The notes under the pieces were generated by a model. It did not search any database, was not told the DNA's origin, and saw only the letters and a program-made list of their open reading frames with translations. The translations under genes and the position numbers were made by a program. From the NCBI RefSeq assembly GCF_004216915.1, contig NZ_SGXD01000001.1, positions 744,001 through 808,000 of the forward strand: a DNA stretch of 64,000 bases, given 5' to 3'. The stretch comes from Motilibacter rhizosphaerae (GTDB lineage: Bacteria; Actinomycetota; Actinomycetes; Motilibacterales; Motilibacteraceae). This document shows positions 7,953 to 15,874 of this stretch, piece after piece (the first letter of the stretch is position 1; every line of letters starts with the position of its first letter).

Positions 7953-8737
7953 GCCTCCGCGCGCGCCGCAGCGCGCTGCTCGCCGGCGTCCTGACCGCTC
8001 TGCTCGTCCTCCCCGCCGGCGTCGCTGCCGCCGCCTCCCCGTCCGCCCCGACGGCACCGCGGACGCCCAGCACCCCGGGCGTCACGGTCAACCTCACCGG
8101 GCTCGTCGGCAAGCCCAGCTCCTCGCTGACGATCATCCTGGCGATCACGGTCCTGTCCGTGGCCCCGACCCTGCTGCTGCTCACCACCTGCTTCACCAAG
8201 GTGTTCGTCGTGCTCGGCCTGACGCGCAACGCGCTCGGGGTGCAGAGCGTCCCGCCGAACCAGGTGCTCGCCGGCATCGCGCTGTTCGTCTCGCTGTTCA
8301 TCATGGCGCCGGTGCTGAGCGACATGAACAAGGACGGGGTGCAGCCCTACCTGCACGGCGAGAAGACCCAGGCGCAGGCGTACAAGGACGGCGTCGCCCC
8401 GCTCCACGACTTCATGGTGAAGAAGACCCGCAAGGAGGAGCTCGCGCTCTTCACGAAGGTCGCGCAGAAGGGCAAGCCGAAGGACGCCGCGAGCGTCCCG
8501 CTGAGCACGCTCATCCCGGCGTTCATCCTGTCCGAGCTGAAGAGTGCGTTCATCATCGGCTTCGTCATCTTCATCCCGTTCCTCGTCATCGACATCGTCG
8601 TCAGCGCAGGCCTGATGTCGATGGGCATGATGATGCTGCCGCCAGCCATGATCTCGCTGCCGTTCAAGATGCTGCTCTTCGTCCTCGTGGACGGGTGGAG
8701 CCTCGTCATCACCTCGCTCGTGCAGAGCTACCACTAG
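7949..8737 (+). CDS. fliP: Flagellar type III export gate protein FliP
   Basis: A 262-residue FliP with a cleavable-looking N-terminal signal sequence (about residues 1-29), then the conserved first span I-I-L-A-I-T-V-L-S-V-A-P-T-L-L-L-L, the cytoplasmic/periplasmic loop carrying H-D-F-M-V-K-K-T-R-K-E-E-L, and the highly conserved C-terminal segment L-I-P-A-F-I-L-S-E-L-K-S-A-F-I-I-G-F, ending in M-M-L-P-P and the last span. FliP forms the core pentamer of the export gate with FliQ and FliR. ATG 7949 overlaps the fliO stop. Confidence 0.95.
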   Translation: MSLRARRSALLAGVLTALLVLPAGVAAAASPSAPTAPRTPSTPGVTVNLTGLVGKPSSSLTIILAITVLSVAPTLLLLTTCFTKVFVVLGLTRNALGVQSVPPNQVLAGIALFVSLFIMAPVLSDMNKDGVQPYLHGEKTQAQAYKDGVAPLHDFMVKKTRKEELALFTKVAQKGKPKDAASVPLSTLIPAFILSELKSAFIIGFVIFIPFLVIDIVVSAGLMSMGMMMLPPAMISLPFKMLLFVLVDGWSLVITSLVQSYH

Positions 8738-8749
8738 AAGGGCTTGCCA

Positions 8750-9022
8750 GTGAACGACTCCGCGATCCTCGACATCGGGCTGCAGACGATGCTCCTGGCG
8801 GCCAAGCTCAGCGCACCCATGCTCGTCACCTCGCTCGTGATCGGCTTCGCCGTCTCGCTCTTCCAGTCGGTCACGCAGATACAGGAGCAGACGCTGAGCT
8901 TCGTGCCCAAGGCGCTCGGCGTCGGGGTCGCGATCCTGCTCACCGGCAACTGGATGCTGCACTCGCTCATCGCCTTCACGCACGAGCTGTTCAACCGCGT
9001 ACCCGCCCTGCTGTCGTCCTGA
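8750..9022 (+). CDS. fliQ: Flagellar type III export gate protein FliQ
   Basis: A 90-residue FliQ, two membrane hairpin helices, with the conserved Q-S-V-T-Q-I-Q-E-Q-T-L-S-F-V-P-K loop. A longer frame from TTG 8744 exists, but GTG 8750 is preferred: AGAAGGG at 8737-8743 then lies at a normal 7-base distance. It is 12 bp downstream of fliP and 22 bp upstream of fliR, and forms the export gate with them. Confidence 0.93.
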   Translation: MNDSAILDIGLQTMLLAAKLSAPMLVTSLVIGFAVSLFQSVTQIQEQTLSFVPKALGVGVAILLTGNWMLHSLIAFTHELFNRVPALLSS

Positions 9023-9044
9023 CCCGCCACCGGCGAGGAGCCTC

Positions 9045-9821
9045 GTGAACGTCCAGATCGCCGCCCCGCTGCTGGTGAGCTTCCTGCTCGCCACAGTGCG
9101 CGCGGCGGCTTGGCTGTTCGTGGCCCCGCCGTTCGCCACCCGCTCGATCCCCTCGACGGTGAAGGCGGTGACGGCGTTCGCTCTCGCGCTGCCGGTCGCG
9201 CCGCGCCTCCGGGTCCCGGTCGAGTCGCTCAGCACGCCGTCGCTCGTCGCCGCCGTGGTGCTGCAGGTCTTCACCGGTACGGCGCTGGGCTTCGTGAGCT
9301 ACCTGCTCTTCGCCGCGGTCCAGGCTGCGGGTGACTTCATCGACCTGGTCGGGTCGTTCTCCATCGCCAGCGCCTATGACCCGATGTCGCAGGCGCAGAA
9401 CAGCGTCTTCGGCCGCTTCACGTACCAGATCGCGGTGATGCTGCTCTTCGCGGTCAACGGCCACCTGCTCGTCATCGAGGGGTTCGAGAAGTCGTACGAC
9501 CTCATCCCGCTCGACGCGACGGTCGACCTCACCCGGCTCGACCACGTCGTGACCGTGGGGCTTGCGCAGATGGTGATGATCGCGCTGGAGATCAGCGCTC
9601 CCATGGTCGCCGTGCTGTTCATGGTGGACGTCTCCATGGGCCTGCTCACCAAGGTCGCCCCGTCCCTGCAGGCGTTCTCGCTCGGCTTCCCCGCGAAGAT
9701 CCTCACGACGCTGCTCCTCTTCGGGGCCTTCATCCCGCTGTTCCCCGGTGCCGTCGACCACGTCGTCGACCTCACGCTGCACGCGCTCAAGGCGCTCTAC
9801 CCGGCGGGGGGTGGGTCGTGA
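9045..9821 (+). CDS. fliR: Flagellar type III export gate protein FliR
   Basis: A 258-residue polytopic protein with six or more hydrophobic segments and the family features R-A-A-A-W-L-F-V-A-P-P-F in the first span and F-S-I-A-S-A-Y-D-P-M-S-Q-A-Q-N-S-V-F-G-R-F in the middle cytoplasmic loop. GTG 9045 has a GGCGAGGAG ribosome binding site. The stop overlaps the flhB start by four bases (GTGA). FliR completes the FliP5Q4R1 gate and contacts FlhB directly, in keeping with the coupled gene pair. Confidence 0.94.
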   Translation: MNVQIAAPLLVSFLLATVRAAAWLFVAPPFATRSIPSTVKAVTAFALALPVAPRLRVPVESLSTPSLVAAVVLQVFTGTALGFVSYLLFAAVQAAGDFIDLVGSFSIASAYDPMSQAQNSVFGRFTYQIAVMLLFAVNGHLLVIEGFEKSYDLIPLDATVDLTRLDHVVTVGLAQMVMIALEISAPMVAVLFMVDVSMGLLTKVAPSLQAFSLGFPAKILTTLLLFGAFIPLFPGAVDHVVDLTLHALKALYPAGGGS

Positions 9822-10906
9822 GCGGCGAGAAGACGGAGAAACCGACAGCCAAGCGCGTCAAGGAGGCCCAGCGGGAGGGCCGCACCCCGAAGACGCCGGA
9901 CTTCGCCGGCTGGATCGGGCTGCTCAGCGCCAGCTTCGTCATCCCCGCCACGGCCGGCCACGCGACGAACGTCGCGCGGCAGACCCTCCTGCAGTCGGTC
10001 GACATCATCGCGGACCCCGACCCCCAGCGGGCGGCGATGCTCTTCGTCCACGGCATCGAGTCGGGCGTGGCCCTCGTCATCCCCATGGCGATCGTCATGA
10101 TCGTGATCGGCTCCGTCTCCAGCATCGCGCAGGGCGGCCTGCACATCGCGACGCACAAGCTGAAGCCGAGCTTCAAGTCGCTGAACGTCCTCGCCGGGCT
10201 CAAGCGGCTGGTGGGTCCGCACGGTGCCTGGGAGGCCGTGAAGTCCCTGCTGAAGCTGACGTTCCTCGGCTTCGTCGTCTGGCACGCCGTCGCCGGCGTG
10301 CGGCCGCTCCTCGCGTACGGGACGGCGCTCCCGCTCTCCGCCGTCCTCGCGACCGTCGGACGCACGACGCTCGAGGCGATGCGCGAGGGGGCGTGCGCCG
10401 GCCTGCTCATCGCGGCGGCGGACTACGGCTGGGTCCGTCGCCAGTACTCCAACAAGATGAAGATGAGCAAGCAGGAGATCAAGGAGGAGGGCCGCGCCGC
10501 AGAAGGTGACCCGGCCGTCAAGGGCAAGCGGAAGTCGAAGCAGTTCGAGCTCGCCCGCCAGCGCATGATGAACGCCGTCCCCCAGGCCGACGTCGTCATC
10601 GTCAACCCGACGCACGTCGCCGTCGCGCTGCGCTACGACGCGGCCCAGGGCGCTCCCCGGGTCGTCGCCAAGGGCTCGGGGCACGTGGCGAAGCGCATCC
10701 GCGAGCTGGCCCAGGAGCACCGCGTCCCGATGGTGCAGGACATCCCGCTGGCGCGCGCGATCTACGCCTCGGCCGAGGTCGGGGACGAGATCCCCCCGGA
10801 GCTCTACACCGCCGTCGCCCGCGTGCTGGCCTTCGTGCTGTCGCTGCGCGCACGCGGATCCGCTGCAGGTACGCACAAGCTGCCGGCGCTCGCGCAGCGC
10901 CGCTGA
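9818..10906 (+). CDS. flhB: Flagellar type III export switch protein FlhB
   Basis: A 362-residue FlhB. The N-terminus has the conserved E-K-T-E-K-P-T-A-K-R-V-K-E-A-Q-R-E-G segment, four membrane spans follow, and the cytoplasmic domain contains the autocleavage site Asn-Pro-Thr-His at residues 263-266 (V-I-V-N-P-T-H-V-A-V-A-L-R-Y). Cleavage between Asn and Pro switches the export apparatus from rod/hook to filament substrates, so the intact site indicates a functional switch. Upstream of it lies the usual K-x-E-I-K-E-E helix. The gene usually after flhB, flhA, is missing here: the next gene is on the other strand, only 4 bp away. Confidence 0.95.
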   Translation: MSGEKTEKPTAKRVKEAQREGRTPKTPDFAGWIGLLSASFVIPATAGHATNVARQTLLQSVDIIADPDPQRAAMLFVHGIESGVALVIPMAIVMIVIGSVSSIAQGGLHIATHKLKPSFKSLNVLAGLKRLVGPHGAWEAVKSLLKLTFLGFVVWHAVAGVRPLLAYGTALPLSAVLATVGRTTLEAMREGACAGLLIAAADYGWVRRQYSNKMKMSKQEIKEEGRAAEGDPAVKGKRKSKQFELARQRMMNAVPQADVVIVNPTHVAVALRYDAAQGAPRVVAKGSGHVAKRIRELAQEHRVPMVQDIPLARAIYASAEVGDEIPPELYTAVARVLAFVLSLRARGSAAGTHKLPALAQRR

Positions 10907-10910
10907 CGCA

Positions 10911-12023
10911 CTAGCTCCGTCGCAGCCGCGCGCCCGCGAGCTCGCCCGTCCGCCGGACGAGCCGGGCCGCGATCTCGCGGCGCGTGCCCCCGTCGCAGAG
11001 GAGCAGGTGCTCGACCGCGCCGATGCGGCCGGTGTCGTCGGCACGGCGGGAGCGGACGGCGTACTCCAGCGAGGCGAGGTAGCCGGCACCCGGGCCGGGC
11101 CCGCGGACCTTGCTCCCCAGCGCCACCCGCTCGACGGGGCCACCGCGCTGCGAGCGCAGCGCCTGCATCGTGCCCGCAGGCAGCTCGAGGTCGAGCACGT
11201 CGCCGACGACGTCAAGCGCCGCCGCGACCGTGCCGCCCATCCGCGCGGCCCGCGCCGCGGCCACGAGCTCGTCCCAGCCCGCCTCGTCGATGCCGCGCAG
11301 CAGCAGCGCGCAGTCGGCGATCCAGCGCAGCGGCGAGGGGTGCCAGCCGACGCCGTGCGCGGCCGTGACGACGAGCTGGTGCGCGCGGCTCGGCACGAGG
11401 ACCTCGGCCCCCGCCAGCGTCGCGGGGACCACCGCCTCCCACAGCGTGCCGGTGCTGCCGGGCTCCCACAGCGGGCGCCAGTGCAGGTCGAGCTGCGTGC
11501 CCGACTCCGGCACGTACGGGCTGGACTGCTTGCGCCGCCTGGCGTCCTCGGGAGGCTCCGGCTCGTACCAGTGCCACCCGCCCGCGACGAGCGCGTCGTG
11601 CGCGCGGACGGCGTCGGCCGCCGGCACGAGCACGTCGACGTCCTCCATCGGGCGCACGCCGACGTCGCCGCCCGTGCTCGTGGCGACCAGCGCGGCGCCC
11701 TTGAGCAGGACGACGGGGATGCCGGCCCCGGCCAGCAGGCGCAGCCCCGGGCCGGCGGCGTGGAGGAGCCGCTGGTTGGCGTACCACGCGTGCCGGTAGA
11801 CGCCCTGGAGCCGGGCGCGCTCCGGTGCCTCGACCCCGAGTCGCTCGAGGTTGCGGTAGAGCAGCGGCAGCAGCCGGTACGACACGGGCTCGAGGTCCGT
11901 CGGGTCGTGGTGGCGGCGCCACTCGGCGTACGCCTCCCGGCCGGTGTCGCCGTCGAGCAGGGCCGCGCGCAGCAGCAGCCGGCGCTCGGCGCCGGGCAGG
12001 GCGGAGTTGCGCTCCGTCGTCAC
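10911..12023 (-). CDS. Nucleotidyltransferase-fold family protein (PF14907-like), last gene of PqqD/HprK-like operon
   Basis: A 370-residue protein of the uncharacterised nucleotidyltransferase family found beside PqqD- and HPr-kinase-like genes. The nucleotidyltransferase core is seen as V-V-L-L-K-G-A-A-L-V-A followed by G-V-R-P-M-E-D-V-D-V-L-V, giving the metal-binding D-x-D, at about residues 105-135. Conserved H-G-V-G-W-H (about 237) and a C-terminal helical region follow. GTG 12023 overlaps the stop of the ABC gene and has AGGAGGT nine bases upstream. Members of this family occur in some lasso-peptide clusters, where one homologue has been linked to tail modification. The substrate here is unknown. 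A role in adding a nucleotide or sugar to the product of the operon is inference. Confidence 0.85.
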   Translation of the reverse strand: MTTERNSALPGAERRLLLRAALLDGDTGREAYAEWRRHHDPTDLEPVSYRLLPLLYRNLERLGVEAPERARLQGVYRHAWYANQRLLHAAGPGLRLLAGAGIPVVLLKGAALVATSTGGDVGVRPMEDVDVLVPAADAVRAHDALVAGGWHWYEPEPPEDARRRKQSSPYVPESGTQLDLHWRPLWEPGSTGTLWEAVVPATLAGAEVLVPSRAHQLVVTAAHGVGWHPSPLRWIADCALLLRGIDEAGWDELVAAARAARMGGTVAAALDVVGDVLDLELPAGTMQALRSQRGGPVERVALGSKVRGPGPGAGYLASLEYAVRSRRADDTGRIGAVEHLLLCDGGTRREIAARLVRRTGELAGARLRRS

Positions 12024-13678
12024 GGGACCGGGACCTCCTGCGCGGCCGTCCGCCCGTCCCGGAGCACGACGACGCGGTCGGCCGACGCTGCCGCCGCCGA
12101 GTCGTGCGTCACGACGAGCACCGAGGGGCGCCACGGCAGCTCGGCCAGCGTGGTGAGCAGGTGGGCGATGGCGGCGTCGTCGAGGTGCGTCGTCGGCTCG
12201 TCGAGCACGACGAGCCGGGGCTCGCCGAGCAGGGCGCGGGCGAGCCCGATGCGCTGGCGCTGGCCGCCGGAGAGCAACGAGCCCTCCTCGCCGATCCGCG
12301 CGTCGTAGCCGTCGGCCAGCCCCGCCACGACCGCGTCGGCGCCGGCGCGCCGTGCCGCGAGGCGGACCTGCTCCATGGTCGCCTCGCGGCCGTGGCGGAT
12401 CGCCTCGGCCACGGTCCCGTCGGCGAGCACCAGCTCCTGCAGCACGACGCCGAAGCGGGCGCGCAGGTGCGCGAGGTCGAGCTCGTCGTACGCCACGCCG
12501 TCGGCCCGCACGACCCCCGACTGCGGCCGGTAGAGGCCGAGCACGAGCGCGGTGACCGTGCTCTTGCCGGCGCCGTTCGGGCCGACGAGCGCGACGCGCT
12601 CGCCGGGGCGCAGCACGAGGTCGAGGTCCCGGATGAGGGGGCGCTCGTCGTAGCCGAAGGACACGCCCTCGAGCCGGACGTCCCCGCTGAACTCGATGCG
12701 CCGCGTCCCGCGGTACGGGGGTTCCGCGTCCGCGTCGAGCACCTCCTGCACCCGCCGGAGCGACGCGCCGCCGGTGACGAGGGCCGGCAGGGCGCCGACC
12801 ACCGTGCTGACGCTGCGCAGCAGGAGCGCGGCGATGGCGTAGAAGGAGAGCAGCGCGCCGATGGTCAGCGAGCCCGCGCTCACCTCGCGGCCGCCGACGA
12901 CGAGCACCGCGATCCCGGCCCCGGCAGCGACGGTGCCCTGCGCGATGGTCCAGGCCGACACCCGCCACGCCAGGCGGCGCCCGGACTCGCTCAGCGCCTC
13001 GACCGTGCGGGTACGCCGGGCGAGCTCGGCCTCGGCGGTGCCGAGCGCCGTGACCATGACCATGCCGCGCAGCCCCTGGGTGACCTCGGCGCTGAAGCGG
13101 TCGAAGTGCCGGTGCCAGTCCTGCGCGTAGCGCTCGACCACCGCGCCCAGCCAGCGGGAGAGCAGCGTGAGCAGCGGGAGGACCCCGGCGAGCACGAGCG
13201 TGAGCAGGGGGTCGAGGACGGCGGCGAGGACCCCGAGCGCCGCGGTCACCACGACGGCCGGCAGGAAGACCGACAGCGACTGGCTGATCACGAGGTCGAG
13301 CCGCTCGGTGTCCTGCACGACGCTGCCGTGGACGCGGCCCGGTTCCTGCGCGTCGTACCACCCGCGCGGCAGCTCGTAGAGCCGGTGCCACAGCCGGGTG
13401 CGCAGCCGCGTCATCGCGTCCTTGGTCGCGATGACGACGACCCAGCGGTTCGCGAGCCCGACGAGGGCGCTGAGGACGTAGAGCACGAGCACCGCCGCCC
13501 CGGTCCAGGTGACGCCGGTCGAGTCGTGGTGCGGCAGGTCGGTGTCGAAGATGCGCCGGACCAGCAGCGCCGCGGGCAGCAGCACCAGCGACTGCACCAC
13601 GGAGAGCACCACGCTGAGCGCGAGGAGGCGGTGCGCGCCGTCGAGCAGCTGGGCGTACGCGCGGACCGCCGCCCTCAC
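12020..13678 (-). CDS. ABC exporter, fused permease and ATPase (type IV/B-family)
   Basis: A 552-residue half-transporter. Residues 1-310 hold the transmembrane domain with about six spans. The ATPase follows, with Walker A G-P-N-G-A-G-K-S-T (about 365-373), signature L-S-G-G-Q-R-Q-R, Walker B R-L-V-V-L-D-E-P and switch His in V-T-H-D-S. There is no N-terminal C39 peptidase domain, so leader removal would need another enzyme. GTG 13678 overlaps the GT2 stop and the stop overlaps the nucleotidyltransferase start, both as GTGA. As the only transporter in the operon it most likely exports the modified product, or a lipid- or peptide-linked intermediate; the cargo is not known. Confidence 0.9.
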   Translation of the reverse strand: MRAAVRAYAQLLDGAHRLLALSVVLSVVQSLVLLPAALLVRRIFDTDLPHHDSTGVTWTGAAVLVLYVLSALVGLANRWVVVIATKDAMTRLRTRLWHRLYELPRGWYDAQEPGRVHGSVVQDTERLDLVISQSLSVFLPAVVVTAALGVLAAVLDPLLTLVLAGVLPLLTLLSRWLGAVVERYAQDWHRHFDRFSAEVTQGLRGMVMVTALGTAEAELARRTRTVEALSESGRRLAWRVSAWTIAQGTVAAGAGIAVLVVGGREVSAGSLTIGALLSFYAIAALLLRSVSTVVGALPALVTGGASLRRVQEVLDADAEPPYRGTRRIEFSGDVRLEGVSFGYDERPLIRDLDLVLRPGERVALVGPNGAGKSTVTALVLGLYRPQSGVVRADGVAYDELDLAHLRARFGVVLQELVLADGTVAEAIRHGREATMEQVRLAARRAGADAVVAGLADGYDARIGEEGSLLSGGQRQRIGLARALLGEPRLVVLDEPTTHLDDAAIAHLLTTLAELPWRPSVLVVTHDSAAAASADRVVVLRDGRTAAQEVPVP

Positions 13679-14349
13679 GGCGCCACCTCGCGCCGGCGCC
13701 GCAGCGCCTCGCGCACCACGCGGGTGAGGTCCACGCGCGAGCCCGGGTCCTGGCGCCCGGTGTTCGTGGCGTGCAGCCGCCGCCGCAGCACCACCTCGGG
13801 CACGTCCACGGCGACGAGGCCGGCCTCCTGCGCCCGCGCGTACCAGTCGATGAACTCGCCGACCCGCAGGTCCTCGCGCAGCGGCCCCACCCGCTCCACG
13901 AGCGCGCGACGCAGCAGCACACCGCCGAGCAGGTGGCCGGGCGTGCTGGCCGTGGTCGCGGGCCGGGGGGCGTGCGCCGGGTCGACGTCGGGGCTGACGA
14001 ACTCCTCGACGCGGCCGCGCACGACATCGACCTCCGCGCCCAGGGCGGCGAGGCGCACGGCGAGGGCTCCGGGGAGCCAGAGGTCGTCGGCGTCGAGGAA
14101 CCCCAGCACCGGGGCCGTCGTCCGCGCGATGCCGGTGTTGCGGGCGGCGCCGGGCCCGCGTGCCTCCGTCTGCACGAGGCTGACCCGCTCGCCGAAGGAG
14201 CGCGCGACCGCCGCGCTGCCGTCGGTCGAGCCGTCGTCGACGACGACCACCTCGGCGGGCGCGGGGACCTGGCCCAGCACGCTGTCGAGCGCCTCGCCGA
14301 GGTAGCGCTCGCCGTCGCGCACCGGCACGACGACGGCGACGCCGGTCAC
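13675..14349 (-). CDS. Glycosyltransferase family 2
   Basis: A 224-residue GT2 enzyme consisting of little more than the GT-A catalytic domain. It begins V-A-V-V-V-P-V-R-D-G-E-R-Y-L-G-E-A-L, followed by V-V-V-D-D-G-S-T-D-G-S (nucleotide-binding Asp pair), G-P-G-A-A-R-N-T-G-I, and the metal-binding D-A-D in L-G-F-L-D-A-D-D-L-W. No membrane segment is present, so it is a soluble transferase using a nucleotide sugar. The acceptor could be a peptide, lipid or polysaccharide. Both ends overlap their neighbours as GTGA, which puts it firmly in the operon with the HPr-kinase-like gene and the exporter. Confidence 0.88.
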   Translation of the reverse strand: MTGVAVVVPVRDGERYLGEALDSVLGQVPAPAEVVVVDDGSTDGSAAVARSFGERVSLVQTEARGPGAARNTGIARTTAPVLGFLDADDLWLPGALAVRLAALGAEVDVVRGRVEEFVSPDVDPAHAPRPATTASTPGHLLGGVLLRRALVERVGPLREDLRVGEFIDWYARAQEAGLVAVDVPEVVLRRRLHATNTGRQDPGSRVDLTRVVREALRRRREVAP

Positions 14350-15428
14350 GGCCCCTCCGCGCACAGCCGGGCGACGAGCTCGACCGCCTCGCGCGGGTCG
14401 CCGCCGAGGTCGAGGTGCCAGACGGGCACGGCGCGGGCGAGCGCCGCGAGCGGCGCCAGGGCCGCTCCACCGTCGGGCGGCAGCTGCAGGACCGTGGTGG
14501 GCGCCAGGGCCATGAGCGCCTGCGCCGCGGTGGCCGGCCGCAGCCGCGTGGGGGAGCCCGGCACCGGTCGGGGCAGCACCAGCGCGCGGACGTCGAGGGC
14601 GCGGACCAGCCGGTCGCCGTGGAGCGCGCCGACGTCGACCACGCGCTTCGCGCCGTCGTACGCCGAGGGGTGCACGGGCGGCAGCCCGGGCAGCAGGGCC
14701 GCCGACTCGGCGGTCAGCTTGGCGGTGCCGTAGACGCTGTGCGCGCGCACGCCGGTGCCGGTGGCCGTCTCCGCCCCGGTCTCGACGAGCACGTAGTCGT
14801 CGCCGGCGTACTGCAGCCCGGCCTGCAGCGCCGCGACCGCGGTGGTCGACTTGCCCGACCCGCCCGGACCGGCGAGCAGGACGCCGGAGCCGCCGGTGCC
14901 CACGCACGCGGCGTGCACGAGCAGGCGCCGGGGCCCGCGCAGCGCCCAGTGCAGGAGGGTGCGCAGCGGCGCGGCCCGCTCCCACCACGGGACGCGGTCG
15001 CGGTCGAGGACCCAGAAGAGCGCCTCGCCCGTCGAGCGGCGCACCAGGGAGAGCGCGCGGAAGTCGCCGTCCAGCGCCATGAGGTCGCCGTGGAAGACGG
15101 TGCTGACGTCGTCGTCGCTCACCCCGGCGACGAGCCCGCGGTGGCCGACGTCGGGCGCCTGCCACGGGAACCGCGGCGGCGCGACGCCGGTGCTGCCGGA
15201 GTCGAAGAGGCGCACCTCCAGCGCCGCGTCGCCGGGCGGTACGCGCAGGTGCCCCAGCGCCATCGTGAGGTCGGGGACCAGCTCCTCGCCGGCGAAGGCC
15301 AGCCGCAGGCGCACGCCGCCCACGTCGAGGTCGACGTCGTGGCGCCCGCGGCGGCGCGCGGCCTCCTGCCAGCTCGCCGAGGCGGCGTCGAACCACGCGC
15401 CCGCGGCGGTGACGGTCCCGGTGCTCAC
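14346..15428 (-). CDS. HPr-kinase-like P-loop ATPase
   Basis: A 360-residue protein with an N-terminal region of about 150 residues without clear motif, then a kinase core like that of HPr serine kinases: L-L-V-H-A-A-C-V-G (about 169-177), Walker A G-P-G-G-S-G-K-S-T at 187-195, Y-A-G-D-D-Y-V-L-V (about 211-219; Walker-B-like acidic pair). No HPr or PTS gene is nearby. HPr-kinase homologues placed beside PqqD proteins are known in peptide-modification settings (in the paeninodin lasso system one phosphorylates the C-terminal residue of the precursor). A comparable role acting on the PqqD-tail protein or an unlinked peptide is inference. GTG 15428 overlaps the pqqD-like stop. Confidence 0.82.
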   Translation of the reverse strand: MSTGTVTAAGAWFDAASASWQEAARRRGRHDVDLDVGGVRLRLAFAGEELVPDLTMALGHLRVPPGDAALEVRLFDSGSTGVAPPRFPWQAPDVGHRGLVAGVSDDDVSTVFHGDLMALDGDFRALSLVRRSTGEALFWVLDRDRVPWWERAAPLRTLLHWALRGPRRLLVHAACVGTGGSGVLLAGPGGSGKSTTAVAALQAGLQYAGDDYVLVETGAETATGTGVRAHSVYGTAKLTAESAALLPGLPPVHPSAYDGAKRVVDVGALHGDRLVRALDVRALVLPRPVPGSPTRLRPATAAQALMALAPTTVLQLPPDGGAALAPLAALARAVPVWHLDLGGDPREAVELVARLCAEGP

Positions 15429-15868
15429 CCAGTCGAGCCGGTGAGCGCCTGGGGCCAGCCGTTGTCGTCGGCCTCGTGCACCGGGTCGAGCAGGAGGAGG
15501 TACTCCATGTCGTCGTAGCGCTGGAGCAGCGGCGCGGCGTACGCCTCGGGCGCGTCGCCGAGGACCACCTCGCCGTCCGCGGCTGCCCCGCCGGGGGAGA
15601 GCAGCTCCTCGGCGAGCAGCTGGCCGGTGAGCGCGGCGACGTCCGACGCGACCTGCGCGGGGTCGGCGCCGGGGTAGCGCGCCGCCAGCGCCGCCGTGCA
15701 CCGCTCGACCGGCACGCCCTGCGACAGCGCCGACCACGCGGCCGGACCGGTGCCGGTCAGGCTGTAGTAGACGCCGGTCGTGAGCGCGATGAGGATGGTC
15801 TCCCCGTCGAGCGTCTCGTGCACGACCTTGCCCGGTTCGACGGCGTACGCCGTCCCTTCCGCCATCAT
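15425..15868 (-). CDS. PqqD-like (RiPP recognition element) protein with C-terminal acidic tail
   Basis: A 147-residue protein, first in its operon. Residues 1-90 look like a PqqD domain, the winged-helix fold that binds leader peptides: T-L-D-G-E-T-I-L-I-A, Y-Y-S-L-T-G-T-G-P-A-A-W, then a helical V-A-S-D-V-A-A-L-T-G-Q-L-L-A-E-E-L-L. PqqD proteins are normally about 90 residues; here a 55-residue extension follows, with a linker and then the compact motif R-Y-D-D-M-E-Y-L-L-L-L-D-P-V-H-E-A-D-D-N, ending in a Gly/Ser/Thr-rich segment with Ser145 near the terminus. The tail could be the modified substrate itself (inference). The ATG at 15868 has GGGGAGGA upstream, and a second Met follows directly. 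It is divergent from the GT4 gene, with six bases between starts. Confidence 0.82.
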   Translation of the reverse strand: MMAEGTAYAVEPGKVVHETLDGETILIALTTGVYYSLTGTGPAAWSALSQGVPVERCTAALAARYPGADPAQVASDVAALTGQLLAEELLSPGGAAADGEVVLGDAPEAYAAPLLQRYDDMEYLLLLDPVHEADDNGWPQALTGSTG

Positions 15869-15874
15869 CGCCTG

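Noticed and set aside
8744-8749. TTG 8744 as fliQ start
   Set aside because: The ribosome binding site AGAAGGG would touch the start codon; GTG 8750 has correct spacing.
10911-14027. A continuous 1038-codon reverse frame joining nucleotidyltransferase with upstream sequence
   Set aside because: Only the 370 codons downstream of GTG 12023 look like real protein; upstream part is the shadow of the ABC exporter and GT2 genes, and GTG 12023 has a strong ribosome binding site.
10911-15868. Lasso peptide biosynthetic cluster
   Set aside because: No asparagine-synthetase-like cyclase, no transglutaminase-like protease and no precursor gene are present; only tailoring and transport genes resemble that setting.
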